From Roseivirga sp. (lineage in GTDB: Bacteria; Bacteroidota; Bacteroidia; Cytophagales; Cyclobacteriaceae): a DNA stretch of 64,000 bases. This document shows, in pieces, positions 26,091 to 35,777 of the stretch. The position numbers and the translations under genes are program-made. Each line of letters begins with the position of its first letter. Position 1 is the first letter of the stretch. Where the stretch lies: the NCBI GenBank assembly GCA_029262895.1, contig JAJCYM010000029.1, positions 1-64,000 on the forward strand, in the 5' to 3' direction. Below the pieces are notes generated by a model. That model did no database searches. It was not told where the DNA came from and saw only the letters and a program-made list of their open reading frames with translations.

Positions 26091-26567
26091 ATGCGGTATA
26101 TTTTCGTAATTATCCTTCTCGGTTTTTCAGTTGCCGGAATAGCTCAATCTGAGGAATACCAGAAAAAAAAGAAATCTAAACTAGCTGTAAAGTCCCCCTT
26201 TGAGAAGATTTGGGATGGTGAACTACCAGCTGACGTGGTTTATAAGGACAAGGAGATTATCGCCTTTGTGCCTTTACGAAGACAGACTCCGGTTCATTTT
26301 CTCATTGTACCTAAAAAACGCATTACGACCATCACGGATTTGGAAGATTCGGATGCAGGGCTCGTTGGAAGAATGTTTATAGTGGCCCGAAATCTGGCCA
26401 AGAAACACGGTATTTCTGAGACTGGATTTCGGCTTGCTATCAATACAAATGAGGATGCTGGTCAATCAGTATTTCACCTACATATTCACTTGATGGGAGG
26501 CATGAAGACCGGGCCAATGGTGACCCAGTCTTATGTTGATCCGAATGCAAAAAAGGAGAAAGACTAG
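26091..26567 (+). CDS. Exported HIT-family protein
   Basis: 158 aa from the ATG that gives a signal peptide (MRYIFVIILLGFSVAGIAQ); the longer TTG frame adds 11 residues without sense. The HIT domain is complete: SPFEKIWDGELPADVVYKD, FLIVPKK, NTNEDAGQSVFHLHIHLMGG with the His triad. HINT/HIT hydrolases cleave nucleoside phosphoramidates or AMP conjugates and are normally cytoplasmic. An exported copy would meet extracellular nucleotides or act as a scaffold, which is unexplained. It lies 49 bp after the cytochrome gene and converges with the TlpA-like gene. Confidence 0.85.
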   Translation: MRYIFVIILLGFSVAGIAQSEEYQKKKKSKLAVKSPFEKIWDGELPADVVYKDKEIIAFVPLRRQTPVHFLIVPKKRITTITDLEDSDAGLVGRMFIVARNLAKKHGISETGFRLAINTNEDAGQSVFHLHIHLMGGMKTGPMVTQSYVDPNAKKEKD

Positions 26568-26572
26568 ATGGC

Positions 26573-27820
26573 TTATTTTTCTTCAGACAAAACCAACATG
26601 TCAATTTTCCTTTTGGCCTTTTCCAACTTGAGCCCCAGCTTTGCCATAGCTTCTTGAAAACTCCCTTTATCCTCGGGAGCATAGGAAAAATCGAATTCAT
26701 AGAATCCTTCTATGCCTGTCTCATCGATTACTGGTAGACTTGTCAGACCATGTGATTCAAGATAGTTACCAAATTTTTTCACAGGTGCTCCGGCCATTTT
26801 GAAATAGTCGCCTCTGGATGATCCACCACCCGGTTTTTCAACCTTTATTGCAGTAAAGGGGTTGGTGTCATGCTTTTTCAATACAAAAACATCCATTTCG
26901 CGTTTCTCTATTCTTGCCTTTATGTGTAGCATTTCATTCAATTCTTCTTTTAAGATATCGAAGAGCTTAGTCGCATCCTTTTCGGCCACAATTAAGTCCA
27001 TGCAATACCGGTTCTTAGGATCATCAAAATTGTCATATGATGGATTTTCTTCAGCAAACACGAGTCGCTTACGGCTTGTGACCTGGAATGCCGACATGTA
27101 CATATTAGCAATAGTTGTATTTAAACTGCTAATCCTTCTTTTTGAAAAAACACCTCTTCCTCTTGTGGTAAACCCTGGTATGTTAGGATTTCCAGGTTGA
27201 AGTACGAAATACTCTACTGTGCTGCTATCTACATCGAAATAATCATCTTTGAACATGTCGAATTCCATATTGTCCTTCTTAATAGGGAGATCGATTGCTT
27301 CTCCATTGATTACTTTTCGAATAACCTCCTTGGTAACGTCTTTGGAATTCGTGATTGCAAGCACCTTTCCTTCGGCATTCATTAATACGGTATGTGGCAA
27401 AGCGCGATAGGGGAATAGCTTTCGGAGCATTTCTGCTCCGTCCCTCAAATAGGTGAAACTGTAGGGTCTTTTCTTAGCGAACTTTTCGAGTCGATTTTTT
27501 TCCTCATGACTCACCGATAGAATTGCCAATTGGTTGTTAAATTCTTTTTGTAGTTCATCCAGACGAGGCATTTCAACGATGCAGGCCCCACACCAGGTAG
27601 CCCAGAAGTCAATTAAAATCAATTTCCCTGCGATGAGTTTTGTCAAGTCAAGTGTCGAAGCATTTTCTGACAATTTCTCGAGGTTGATTGCTGATAGCAT
27701 ATCATTTATTGGGATCGTTTGACCAATTTCTACCCCCTGACCTAAAACATCGTCCTGGGAAAAAACGAAACTTGTTTGCATGCATAAGAACACGCTGAGT
27801 AATAACCTTTTTGTTTTCAT
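26573..27820 (-). CDS. TlpA-like thioredoxin-fold protein with long C-terminal extension
   Basis: 415 aa from the ATG beginning a signal peptide (MKTKRLLLSV...FVFSQ). The thioredoxin-like domain (about 30-175) holds the CxxC pair Cys77/Cys80 in FWATWCGACIVEMP and a cis-Pro in YRALPHTVL. The remaining 240 residues form an extension seen in Bacteroidota DUF3738-like proteins, ending AMAKLGLKLEKAKRKIDMLVL. It is a likely periplasmic thiol oxidoreductase with an unknown partner. It stands alone, divergent from the histidine kinase gene. Confidence 0.85.
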   Translation of the reverse strand: MKTKRLLLSVFLCMQTSFVFSQDDVLGQGVEIGQTIPINDMLSAINLEKLSENASTLDLTKLIAGKLILIDFWATWCGACIVEMPRLDELQKEFNNQLAILSVSHEEKNRLEKFAKKRPYSFTYLRDGAEMLRKLFPYRALPHTVLMNAEGKVLAITNSKDVTKEVIRKVINGEAIDLPIKKDNMEFDMFKDDYFDVDSSTVEYFVLQPGNPNIPGFTTRGRGVFSKRRISSLNTTIANMYMSAFQVTSRKRLVFAEENPSYDNFDDPKNRYCMDLIVAEKDATKLFDILKEELNEMLHIKARIEKREMDVFVLKKHDTNPFTAIKVEKPGGGSSRGDYFKMAGAPVKKFGNYLESHGLTSLPVIDETGIEGFYEFDFSYAPEDKGSFQEAMAKLGLKLEKAKRKIDMLVLSEEK

Positions 27821-27944
27821 AACATTTAATTTTTCTTCTAAAGTATGTTGCAAGTCTATGCGCTATAGTTAAGGGTTGTGGAAAGAAGTGTAAATGTTTG
27901 TTAATGCATTCTTTATAAGGACTGCCAGCCTTTATATTTAAACG

Positions 27945-29393
27945 ATGATCAAGCCCCAAAAACCCTTAGTAATGCTCATAGTAATCTCATTACTGACGGT
28001 CATTGTCTTGCAAGGATATTATGCCTATCAGGACTTTAGGCTAAAGACAGAAGACTATCAAAGAGATATAAACACAGCTTTGGTGGAAGCTATTGACTGG
28101 GCAGATAAAGTCAGGATTGACTCAATACAGTTACGATTTGGCACAGAGTTAAGAGATTCATCTATGTACCATATTGAGCCATCGGCTAACAGGGATACGG
28201 TCAGAATTATCGATGCGCGTACTGGTATTATACGTTCTTCTATTATCGTTCGAGATCGAGAGAGGCGATTATTCAACAGCGAGGAACTGTATGAGTTGGT
28301 ACTAAAACGAAATAGAGGGCTGTTGGAAGACAATATAGTGACCTATTGGGCCGATTCCCTAGGGAAAGTGCTCAATGAATATATGGGTACCATCAGAATG
28401 TCTCGTGACGAACTTAATAGTGCTTTTGACAGGGCATTAGAAAAGAGGTCGATTGCATCGGAATACAAGCTTATATACCTGAAAAGGGACTCCGTGTTTG
28501 AAGCGGATAATGAAGAGGACATCATGGTAACGCTCACTCAGGAGTTGAGAATGGCAGATGCTCATAAAGTCTTAGCGGTTTTCGAAAAACCGTTTATTGG
28601 TATACTCATAAGGTCATGGAAAGTGCTTGCTATTTCGCTGTTGGTATTGGCAATTTTGGGATACAGTTTTTCATTTTTGTTGAAGACTATTAACAGACAG
28701 AGGCGCCTTTCAGAGTTGAAGGATGATTTCATTGACAACGTAACTCATGAGTTGCTCACTCCAATTTCTACCTTGAGTTTGGCACTGGAAAGTATGCACA
28801 AAGATGAGGTGTTGGCAGATACCGAGAAAACTATTCGTTACCTCAATGTCTCGCAGCTTGAGCTCAACAGAATTTCCGACTTGGTTCAGAACGTACTTTT
28901 AACAAGTATTTATGATGACGGAAAACCATCTCTTAATATTCAGAGATTCGATTTAAATCAACTTATAAAAGGAGCCATAGAATACCATAAAGCCACTTCG
29001 ACCAAACCTTTGCAAGTCATTTTTGATGAGAAGGATGAAGTAAGCCTGATTGCTGACAAACAGCATTTTGCCAATGTGATCCACAATCTCATGGACAATG
29101 CAATCAAGTATTCTCATGAAGAAGGAGTTGAAATAAAGATAGATATCGAGAAGAAACCCGATAAAATTCAAGTAAGACTAGCCGATAATGGCAAGGGAAT
29201 CCCAAAGGGAGATCAGGTAAGCGTCTTCGATAAATTTCACAGAGTCGTTTCAAATGACGTCCATGACGTTAAGGGTTTGGGAGTAGGCTTGTACTATGTT
29301 AAAACTATTCTGGCACAAATGAATGGAGATATTTTCTTGTCAGGATCAACAAAAAAAGGAAGCACTTTTCTGATAACCATGAGTAATAGCTAA
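27945..29393 (+). CDS. Sensor histidine kinase
   Basis: 482 aa. Two membrane helices (about 7-27 and 226-246) frame a periplasmic sensor region of about 195 residues with no recognised domain. The HisKA phospho-accepting His is in NVTHELLTPISTL, followed by HATPase_c with the N box (NVIHNLMDNAIKYS), DNGKGIP and GLGVGLYYVK. The stop codon directly abuts the ATG of the response regulator, so the two are coupled. Confidence 0.93.
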   Translation: MIKPQKPLVMLIVISLLTVIVLQGYYAYQDFRLKTEDYQRDINTALVEAIDWADKVRIDSIQLRFGTELRDSSMYHIEPSANRDTVRIIDARTGIIRSSIIVRDRERRLFNSEELYELVLKRNRGLLEDNIVTYWADSLGKVLNEYMGTIRMSRDELNSAFDRALEKRSIASEYKLIYLKRDSVFEADNEEDIMVTLTQELRMADAHKVLAVFEKPFIGILIRSWKVLAISLLVLAILGYSFSFLLKTINRQRRLSELKDDFIDNVTHELLTPISTLSLALESMHKDEVLADTEKTIRYLNVSQLELNRISDLVQNVLLTSIYDDGKPSLNIQRFDLNQLIKGAIEYHKATSTKPLQVIFDEKDEVSLIADKQHFANVIHNLMDNAIKYSHEEGVEIKIDIEKKPDKIQVRLADNGKGIPKGDQVSVFDKFHRVVSNDVHDVKGLGVGLYYVKTILAQMNGDIFLSGSTKKGSTFLITMSNS

Positions 29394-30095
29394 ATGAAGA
29401 ACCTGGTTAAAGTGCTTTTGGTCGAGGATGAACTGTCATTGGCCATGTTGGTGAAAGAGAATCTAGAAGAAGAAGGCTATGAAGTGTGCCATTGTGAAAA
29501 TGGGGATATGGCCTTGAAGTCCTTTTTCTCTGAGAAACCAGACCTCGTAATACTCGATGTGATGATGCCAAAAATCAATGGTTTCAACGTGGCCAAAACT
29601 ATCAGAAACACCGACAGAAAGACACCAATACTGTTTCTCACAGCCAAAGTACAGGTTAAAGATGTGGTCAAGGGTTTTGAGTCTGGGGGAAATGATTATA
29701 TCCGTAAACCCTTTAGCATTGAGGAGCTTTTGATCAGAATGCGCGTAATGCTGAATGATGAACGCCTAATAGACAAAGCAGCCGAGAATGACGAGGTGAT
29801 CTTTGAATTGGGAGCCTATTTATTTGATAGTAGAAAGTTGTTGATCCGAGACAAACTAGGGGGTGAGACAAAACTTACTGCCAGAGAATCTGAACTGTTA
29901 AAGCTATTATGCCAAAACCAAAATCAGCTGCTTACCAAGAAGAGTATTCTGCTCAAAGTTTGGGATGATGATTCTTTTTTTAACTCTCGAAGCATGGATG
30001 TTTTTATTTCGCGACTGCGTAAATACCTGAAAGAAGAGTCACAGGTTAATATCATCAACGTTAGGGGAGTTGGTTATAAGTTACTGGTGGATTGA
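29394..30095 (+). CDS. OmpR-family response regulator
   Basis: 233 aa. The receiver domain has Asp55 in VILDVMMPK and the conserved Lys in RKPFSIEELL. The C-terminal winged helix is of the OmpR/PhoB type (LTARESELLKLLCQNQNQLLTKKSIL, SRSMDVFISRLRKYL, INVRGVGYKLLVD). It is translationally coupled to the upstream kinase, its presumed partner. Targets are not visible; the divergent TlpA-like gene is one candidate. Confidence 0.94.
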   Translation: MKNLVKVLLVEDELSLAMLVKENLEEEGYEVCHCENGDMALKSFFSEKPDLVILDVMMPKINGFNVAKTIRNTDRKTPILFLTAKVQVKDVVKGFESGGNDYIRKPFSIEELLIRMRVMLNDERLIDKAAENDEVIFELGAYLFDSRKLLIRDKLGGETKLTARESELLKLLCQNQNQLLTKKSILLKVWDDDSFFNSRSMDVFISRLRKYLKEESQVNIINVRGVGYKLLVD

Positions 30096-30133
30096 TCGAC
30101 CATTTTCAGATCAATCAATCCAAAAATTAGTCT

Positions 30134-30643
30134 TTAGAATATCAGTGCTTTTCCTTTGGCCCAATCTGCCTCCGAAACTTTATGTCCATTGATATCATTG
30201 GTATCCCAATCCTGGGCGATTTTCCACTGGCCGGATTCTTTTCTCAGCACCACATGAAAGCGAGCGTAGTAATTTTGCTCTTCCTGGTTGGGCACCTTAA
30301 CAGAGATTTTATAATAGCCTACTTCATAACCCATATTGCCTGAATAGACGCGATGTTCAAACCAGAATTGGATGTTCCTTTCGGCAGTACCACCCGAACC
30401 TTTTTGCATATTGGCAGTATTACTTTTTTTATATTCTTCCCCAACTTTGATTTCCCAGGCGTTGACCCGAAGTACATCATCTGTATGTATGCTGTTGAAC
30501 ACTTTGTGATCATTGGCTTTCCAGGATTCGACAAAGGTTTTCCACAGAGTTTCATTGACCTCTTTCTCAATGTCTTTCTGAGCGAATACAGAAGACGTGA
30601 TAAATAGAAAGAGTAGGGTGATAATTGTTTTTTGAGTTTTCAT
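30134..30643 (-). CDS. Exported NTF2-like (SnoaL/DUF4440-type) protein
   Basis: 169 aa with a signal peptide ending near VFAQ (residue 22). The rest has the shape of a cone-like NTF2 fold: an N-terminal helix (VNETLWKTFVESWKANDHKVFNSIHTDDVLRV), then beta strands with FWFEHRVYSGNMGYEVGYYKI and FHVVLRKESGQWKIAQDWDTND. Such proteins bind or turn over small molecules; none is named here. The promoter region has a CCCC...GGGG palindrome also found before the adjacent AraC-type gene, which probably controls it. Confidence 0.8.
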   Translation of the reverse strand: MKTQKTIITLLFLFITSSVFAQKDIEKEVNETLWKTFVESWKANDHKVFNSIHTDDVLRVNAWEIKVGEEYKKSNTANMQKGSGGTAERNIQFWFEHRVYSGNMGYEVGYYKISVKVPNQEEQNYYARFHVVLRKESGQWKIAQDWDTNDINGHKVSEADWAKGKALIF

Positions 30644-30657
30644 ATTGTCTTTTGTTT

Positions 30658-30687
30658 CAACAATAGAAATGAAAAAACAACCCCCAA
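30658..30687 (-). promoter_or_regulatory. Promoter of the NTF2-like gene
   Basis: On the minus strand: TTG at 30687-30685, 19 nt, then TATTGTTG (30665-30658), one mismatch from TAnnTTTG. The same TATTGTTG box precedes the AraC gene (31811-31804). Confidence 0.45.
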
Positions 30688-30710
30688 GCTCTTCATATTA
30701 TAATCCGGGG
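30682..30710. promoter_or_regulatory. Putative AraC operator 1
   Basis: On the minus strand it begins CCCCGGATTATAATATGA and ends CTTGGGG; it covers the -33 of the NTF2-like gene. It shares the 13-nt word CCCCGRATTATAA with operator 2. Confidence 0.45.
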
Positions 30711-30714
30711 ATGC

Positions 30715-31758
30715 TTATTCAGGATTATTTTCCTTTCGAAATTGGTTCGGTGGGGTTCCGACCATTTTTTTAAATACCGTATTAAAGGTGGAAAGCCCAT
30801 TGAATCCACACTCAAAAGCAATGGCAACAATTTTGGTTTTTCGGTGCAATGGATCGCTGAGTAAAGCTTTGGCTTTTTCTATCCTATGTTGATTGATATA
30901 ATCGGTAAAACTCCTCTGGTGTTCTGTATTGATGAGTTGGGAAAGGGCATTTGGAGAGATACCTAATTCTTTTGCCAATTTGGAGAGTGATAAATTTGAG
31001 TCCAGATATCTTGAATCATGAATCACCACTTGTTCCAATTGTCTTTTAAGGGTTTCGGATTGTGCTGATTTGATTGATGAGCCAGGATACCTATGTTGAA
31101 AGAATGCAAAGAACCGTCCTTTGCCCAGGACCAAGGCACTAACAAAGTAAATGCCAAGGGCATAAAGTACGGCCCCTCCAATATATCCGATGTACTTAAA
31201 GAGGGCGGGAGAGTAGGCCAAAAGCAACAACCCGCAAATAATGAGCAGGTTGCGAAGCCATTTTAAGCCCTCATTGAAACCTTCTGTTTTTAGCGCTTTT
31301 ACAAAGACCCATGTAGCGCCTACAAAGTAAGCCAGTATAGAAATATAGGAGAGCCAAAGGCCCCAGGAAGCCCAGGAAGCCCATTCTTGAAAAGGGCTAT
31401 AAGCCATCATCAGTGCATATGGTGCAAAATGCCAGAGATAGCCCTTGGTGAACCTGAATTTGTCATTGGTCCGGATCAAAAAGAACAGCAGGAATAATGG
31501 ACCAATAGCAAACTGATGGGTGATGCCAATATTCACCAATAGACGCCATATCTCAGGAGACATTTGAATATCAGGATCGATTTGCCTGATATGAACCACA
31601 ATGTTCTTTGCAATTCTAATGCTCGTAGCAAAAAGTAGCAGGGCAAAAATTTTATCTGCCTGTTTCGATTTATTTCGAAACCATAAAATCAAAGAAAAAA
31701 GGATTCCCTGAATAGCTCCGAAAGCAGCAAAAAGTGTGATTAAATCTACCCTGAACAT
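30715..31758 (-). CDS. AraC-family regulator with seven-helix membrane domain
   Basis: 347 aa. About seven hydrophobic helices occupy residues 1-225 (for example LITLFAAFGAIQGILFSLILWF and FAIGPLFLLFFLI). The C-terminal AraC domain has both helix-turn-helix units: LSKLAKELGISPNALSQLIN and VAIAFECGFNGLSTFNTVFKKMVGTPPNQFR. It is a membrane-bound sensor-regulator of a type common in Bacteroidota. Its gene lies 71 bp upstream of the NTF2-like gene, and a shared palindrome before both suggests autoregulation plus control of its neighbour. Confidence 0.9.
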   Translation of the reverse strand: MFRVDLITLFAAFGAIQGILFSLILWFRNKSKQADKIFALLLFATSIRIAKNIVVHIRQIDPDIQMSPEIWRLLVNIGITHQFAIGPLFLLFFLIRTNDKFRFTKGYLWHFAPYALMMAYSPFQEWASWASWGLWLSYISILAYFVGATWVFVKALKTEGFNEGLKWLRNLLIICGLLLLAYSPALFKYIGYIGGAVLYALGIYFVSALVLGKGRFFAFFQHRYPGSSIKSAQSETLKRQLEQVVIHDSRYLDSNLSLSKLAKELGISPNALSQLINTEHQRSFTDYINQHRIEKAKALLSDPLHRKTKIVAIAFECGFNGLSTFNTVFKKMVGTPPNQFRKENNPE

Positions 31759-31803
31759 AGGAATCGAATCATATTACAATTCAATCAAAAAAAGGCAGCC
31801 TAT

Positions 31804-31837
31804 CAACAATATTAGTCCCCGAATTATAAGATTGGGG
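31804..31837 (-). promoter_or_regulatory. Promoter box and putative AraC operator 2
   Basis: A -7-like TATTGTTG (31811-31804, minus strand) with a palindrome at 31817-31837 (plus strand CCCCGAATTATAA...TTGGGG) in the place of a -33 element. An activator or repressor at this site would act directly on the regulator's own promoter. Confidence 0.45.
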
Positions 31838-31921
31838 ATTAATAAACATATTTTTCGGTCGGTATTCATTCTAGTAGCCAAGACTTTTTAATTTTGATTC
31901 GATTTTAAGCAGACAATAAAG

Positions 31922-32650
31922 ATGGGTAGAGCATTTGAATTTCGTAAGGGAAGAAAAATGAAACGCTGGGGGATGATGTCCCGCGTTTTTCCAAAGCTAG
32001 GTAAGGCCATTACCATGGCAGCCAAAGAGGGGGGGGCTGATCCGGACATGAATGCTGCACTGCGCACAGCAATCCAAAATGCCAAGGCGCAGAATATGCC
32101 GAAGGACAATATTGATGGTGCAATCAAGAGGGCTACAAGTAAAGATGTCGAGGCTTTTGTAGAGATGAACTACGAGGGGAAAGGACCTCATGGTGTGTTG
32201 GTCTTTGTGGAATGTGCCACGGACAATCAAAATCGTACTGTAGCAAATGTAAAATCCTATTTCAATAAGTTGGATGGCAGCCTGGTTCCAACGGGCTCTT
32301 TAGAATTCATGTTTGCAAGAAAGGCCGTGTTTGAATTTGACAAAACAGAGGACATGGACCTGGAGGAACTTGAATTCGAATTGATAGATGCTGGTCTAGA
32401 AGAAATTGAGGAGCACACCGATGAGGAAGAAGAGGTCACAACTGTCTACGTATATGGAGACTATACCAACTTTGGCTCACTTCAAACTGCCCTTGAAGGA
32501 ATGTCGATAGAGGTGAAAAGCGCGAATCTTAAACGCTTTCCCACAACACCTGTTGAATTTACTGATGAACAGGTTGAGGAGATTGAAAAACTCCTTGATA
32601 AGCTTGAGGAGGACGATGACGTTCAGGCGGTTTATTCGAATATTGCTTAA
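31922..32650 (+). CDS. YebC/PmpR family protein
   Basis: 242 aa, the usual length. The N-terminus ([38 protein letters not shown]) and the region [26 protein letters not shown] are diagnostic, as is the middle [20 protein letters not shown]. Members act as transcription factors or, as shown more recently for some, as factors easing ribosome stalling at proline stretches. The start [11 protein letters not shown] differs from the common AGHSKWANIKHRK, a variant usual in this phylum. The gene stands alone. Confidence 0.93.
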   Translation: MGRAFEFRKGRKMKRWGMMSRVFPKLGKAITMAAKEGGADPDMNAALRTAIQNAKAQNMPKDNIDGAIKRATSKDVEAFVEMNYEGKGPHGVLVFVECATDNQNRTVANVKSYFNKLDGSLVPTGSLEFMFARKAVFEFDKTEDMDLEELEFELIDAGLEEIEEHTDEEEEVTTVYVYGDYTNFGSLQTALEGMSIEVKSANLKRFPTTPVEFTDEQVEEIEKLLDKLEEDDDVQAVYSNIA

Positions 32651-32753
32651 GATAATTTTCAATTCAAGACTGGCCGCTTGCCTTTGGTGTAGCATTAATT
32701 CTCCTTTTGAAAAATAGGTTGTAGATTCAACCTGATAACAAAAACTCAGAAAC

Positions 32754-35513
32754 ATGCCACATTTTTTTAAGGCCGGTATAAGGCCTGTATTTACCCTGAT
32801 CTGTATTCTTCTCTTGTTTGTTAGCCCTGATTCTTTTGCTCAGGACTTGAAAAAGCTGACCATTCAGGACTATGGACAGTGGGAAAGCCTGGGATTTAGT
32901 CGCACTTTTTCAGAGGATGGTAATTGGTTTATCTATGATGTACGAAGGAACAATGACAAAAACGAACTTCGTCTGCATCACCTCAGTGATAAGTCTCTAA
33001 AAGTATTAGCCGAGGGTTCTCGAGCCCAATTTTCTTCTGACAGCAAATGGCTGGGCTATTTTATCAATCCCACTGCCGCTGCCAGAAAAAAGAGTAAAAC
33101 GCCACTTCGAAGTCAATTCAGATTGTTGAACCTGGGTGGAGGTGATAGTCTTACGGTCAAAGATGTTAACTCCTTTGCATTCAGTGATGACAGCCGCTTT
33201 TTAGCTATGAAGCACTACACAGCCAAAGGCAAAAAGAGCAAAGGGGCTGACTTAATTATAAGAAACTTAGCAGATGGCACCGAATTCAACTTCGGTAACG
33301 TATCTGATTTTGGATGGCAAGATGATGGAAACCTATTGGCAATGATCATTGATGCTGATGGCCAGGCCGGTAACGGTATTCAACTGTTTGATGCCAATTC
33401 TGGAAACTTGAAAATCCTTGATAGTAAGGAAGCCAGCTATTCAGGTCTTAAATGGAGGAAAGAAAGTGATGACCTGGCGGTATTTAGATCATCCAGGAAC
33501 AAAGATTTTGAAGACAGTACCAACCACGTTTTGGCTTGGCAGAAACTGGCAGGTAAAAAGACTACTTCTGCCGTCTTTGATCAAAGTCAAATGAATGGGT
33601 TTTCAGAAGAAAGTAGAATCACGAGTAACAGACCATTGACCTGGTCTGATGATGGGGCAACCCTCTTTTTCTATACACAGGAATGGACACGAAAGCCGGT
33701 TAAATCTGACTCGGCTAAGAAAAAAGAAGATAAGAAGGTGCAAGACTTGACAAAGGAGGCTCCTGATTTACAGATTTGGCACAGCAAAGATGTGCAGGTC
33801 ATTCCGGAACAAAAACAACGCGCTCAGCGCAAGCGGGAAGATCAATATTTGGCTGCCTGGCATTTGGATGGATCGTTCGTTCAGTTGGCCGATGAATTGG
33901 TCGAATCCCTAAAACTTCAAACTGACACCAAAACTTTGCTTGGCTATGATGCCACCCCATATGACCAAGAAACCATGTTTGGTCGAGGAAGCGTAGACGT
34001 GTATGCAGTTGACCTCGCCACAGGGGCGAGACAACGGATTTTGACAAAGGTAAACTACACTTATAATGTTGATGCTTCGGGCCAATTTGTGCCTTACGTG
34101 GAAGGAAAGGATGTTCGAATATTCGATTTGAAAGCCAAATCAAGTAAAAACCTATCTGAGAATACGGATGGTCTGTTTGTTAATTCAGACGATGATCATC
34201 CTACACCCAACAGACGACCTTATGGTTTTTTGGCTTGGGAAAAGTCGGGCAAATCGTTCTTTGTGAATTCTAAATATGATGTTTGGCAATTTTGGGCCGA
34301 TGGCTCTAAATCAAGGAAATTAACCGATGGTAAAGCACAAGAAATTCGACATCGCTACTCCTACATAGATTTTGAAGATTATATCAATGAAAAGGATGCA
34401 ATGTATCTGAGTACATTCGGCATTAAATCAAAAAAATCCGGTTACGCTTCAGTGGTGCCTGGAAAGGCTACGAAAAACCTCATTTGGCAAGATGCCAGGG
34501 TAAGTAGATTGGTCAAGGCTGAAAATGCGGATCGTTTTGCTTTTACTTCGGAAACATTCAGCGATTCTCCAGACTACTTTGTCGCTTCTGGTGATTTGAG
34601 TGATGCGAGCCAAATTTCAAATACCAATCCATTTCAAAAGGATTATGCCTGGGGCAAATCGGAATTGATTGAGTACACCAATCACAATGGAAAAAAATTG
34701 CAAGGGAACTTGTTTTATCCGGCTAACTACGAGCCAGGCAAAAAGTACCCAATGATTACTTATATCTATGAGCTACTATCTGATGGTCTCCATACCTATA
34801 CAGCACCATCACAGCGCAACTATTATAATACTACTGTCTTTACACAAGAGGGCTATTTTGTGTTAAGACCAGATATTGTTTTTGATGCGGGTGACCCAGG
34901 GATATCTTCTGTGAGAACAATGGAAGCAGCTGTCAAGGCAGTTGTTGATAAGGGAGTGGTAGATGAGAAAAAAGTAGGGTTGATTGGTCATTCATGGGGC
35001 GGTTACCAGGCGGGATACGCAGTAACTCAAACTGATATTTTTGCCGCAAGCGTTGCTGGTGCTGGATTAACCAATCTAACGAGTATGTGGGGTATGATTG
35101 CCTGGGCATTCGGAGGTGCACCGGAAAGTGCTCACTTTGAGGTAAGTCAGGAAAGAATGATGGTACCACCCTTCGAAGATGTGGAAAGTTACATCCGAAA
35201 CTCCTCTGTATTTAATGTTAATAAACTCAATACACCTTTGTTGTTCGAAGTTGGTGATGCCGATCAGAACGTAGATTGGAGACAAGGCATAGAATATTAC
35301 AACGCAGCCAGAAGGGCCCGAAAGCAATTCGTACTGCTTGTTTACGCTAAGGAAGGGCATGGTTTGCGTCAGGATAAGAATCGCTCTGATTATCAGATGA
35401 GAATTCTGAAGTGGTTTGGTCATTACCTGAAAGGAGATCCAACCGAACCCTGGATTGAGCAAGGCATCCCTTATGAAAAGCAGGTGAAGACGCTTAAAGA
35501 CTGGAAGAAGTAA
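32754..35513 (+). CDS. S9 family peptidase (prolyl-oligopeptidase type), exported
   Basis: 919 aa. A signal peptide ends near SFAQ (residue 29). A beta-propeller-like region follows, and the alpha/beta-hydrolase domain starts near residue 635. The nucleophile is Ser747 in LIGHSWGGYQAGY; the acid is in DADQNVDWRQG and the His in KEGHGLRQ. It is likely a periplasmic or surface dipeptidyl/oligopeptidase working on peptides from protein degradation. It has no operon partner; repeat B copies follow. Confidence 0.93.
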   Translation: MPHFFKAGIRPVFTLICILLLFVSPDSFAQDLKKLTIQDYGQWESLGFSRTFSEDGNWFIYDVRRNNDKNELRLHHLSDKSLKVLAEGSRAQFSSDSKWLGYFINPTAAARKKSKTPLRSQFRLLNLGGGDSLTVKDVNSFAFSDDSRFLAMKHYTAKGKKSKGADLIIRNLADGTEFNFGNVSDFGWQDDGNLLAMIIDADGQAGNGIQLFDANSGNLKILDSKEASYSGLKWRKESDDLAVFRSSRNKDFEDSTNHVLAWQKLAGKKTTSAVFDQSQMNGFSEESRITSNRPLTWSDDGATLFFYTQEWTRKPVKSDSAKKKEDKKVQDLTKEAPDLQIWHSKDVQVIPEQKQRAQRKREDQYLAAWHLDGSFVQLADELVESLKLQTDTKTLLGYDATPYDQETMFGRGSVDVYAVDLATGARQRILTKVNYTYNVDASGQFVPYVEGKDVRIFDLKAKSSKNLSENTDGLFVNSDDDHPTPNRRPYGFLAWEKSGKSFFVNSKYDVWQFWADGSKSRKLTDGKAQEIRHRYSYIDFEDYINEKDAMYLSTFGIKSKKSGYASVVPGKATKNLIWQDARVSRLVKAENADRFAFTSETFSDSPDYFVASGDLSDASQISNTNPFQKDYAWGKSELIEYTNHNGKKLQGNLFYPANYEPGKKYPMITYIYELLSDGLHTYTAPSQRNYYNTTVFTQEGYFVLRPDIVFDAGDPGISSVRTMEAAVKAVVDKGVVDEKKVGLIGHSWGGYQAGYAVTQTDIFAASVAGAGLTNLTSMWGMIAWAFGGAPESAHFEVSQERMMVPPFEDVESYIRNSSVFNVNKLNTPLLFEVGDADQNVDWRQGIEYYNAARRARKQFVLLVYAKEGHGLRQDKNRSDYQMRILKWFGHYLKGDPTEPWIEQGIPYEKQVKTLKDWKK

Positions 35514-35565
35514 GGAAGCCTCTTTATAGAGCACACTCCAATAGGCTTAACAGGTCTGCACCCCC

Positions 35566-35593
35566 CTCCGAGTTATCCGCAGGAAACTCTGAG
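35566..35593. repeat. Repeat B, copy 2
   Basis: CTCCGAGTT-ATCCGCAGGA-AACTCTGAG, 28 bp. One arm mismatch relative to copy 1. Confidence 0.75.
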
Positions 35594-35626
35594 GGCAGAA
35601 GGCTTACGCTTAGGGTATCTAACTCA

Positions 35627-35654
35627 CTCTGAGTTATCCATCGGAAACTCTGAG
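35627..35654. repeat. Repeat B, copy 3
   Basis: CTCTGAGTT-ATCCATCGGA-AACTCTGAG, 28 bp, 61 bp start to start from copy 2. Confidence 0.75.
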
Positions 35655-35777
35655 GGTTTCACCCCTGAATAATGGATTTCACGGCAAACCAATGGTGGTG
35701 CCTTGGAATTAGGACTCCTATTTGACTTCTTGGAAGTTTTCAGAATTGCTTAGCATTAAACTCGGGTTAAACCATCT

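Noticed and set aside
30091-30115. ATTGATC...GATCAAT inverted repeat between two convergent genes
   Set aside because: Arms are only 7 bp and no T-run follows on either strand; not enough for a terminator call.
35566-35654. Two repeats 61 bp apart as a possible CRISPR array
   Set aside because: They are palindromic, scattered elsewhere singly, and there are no further regularly spaced copies or cas genes.
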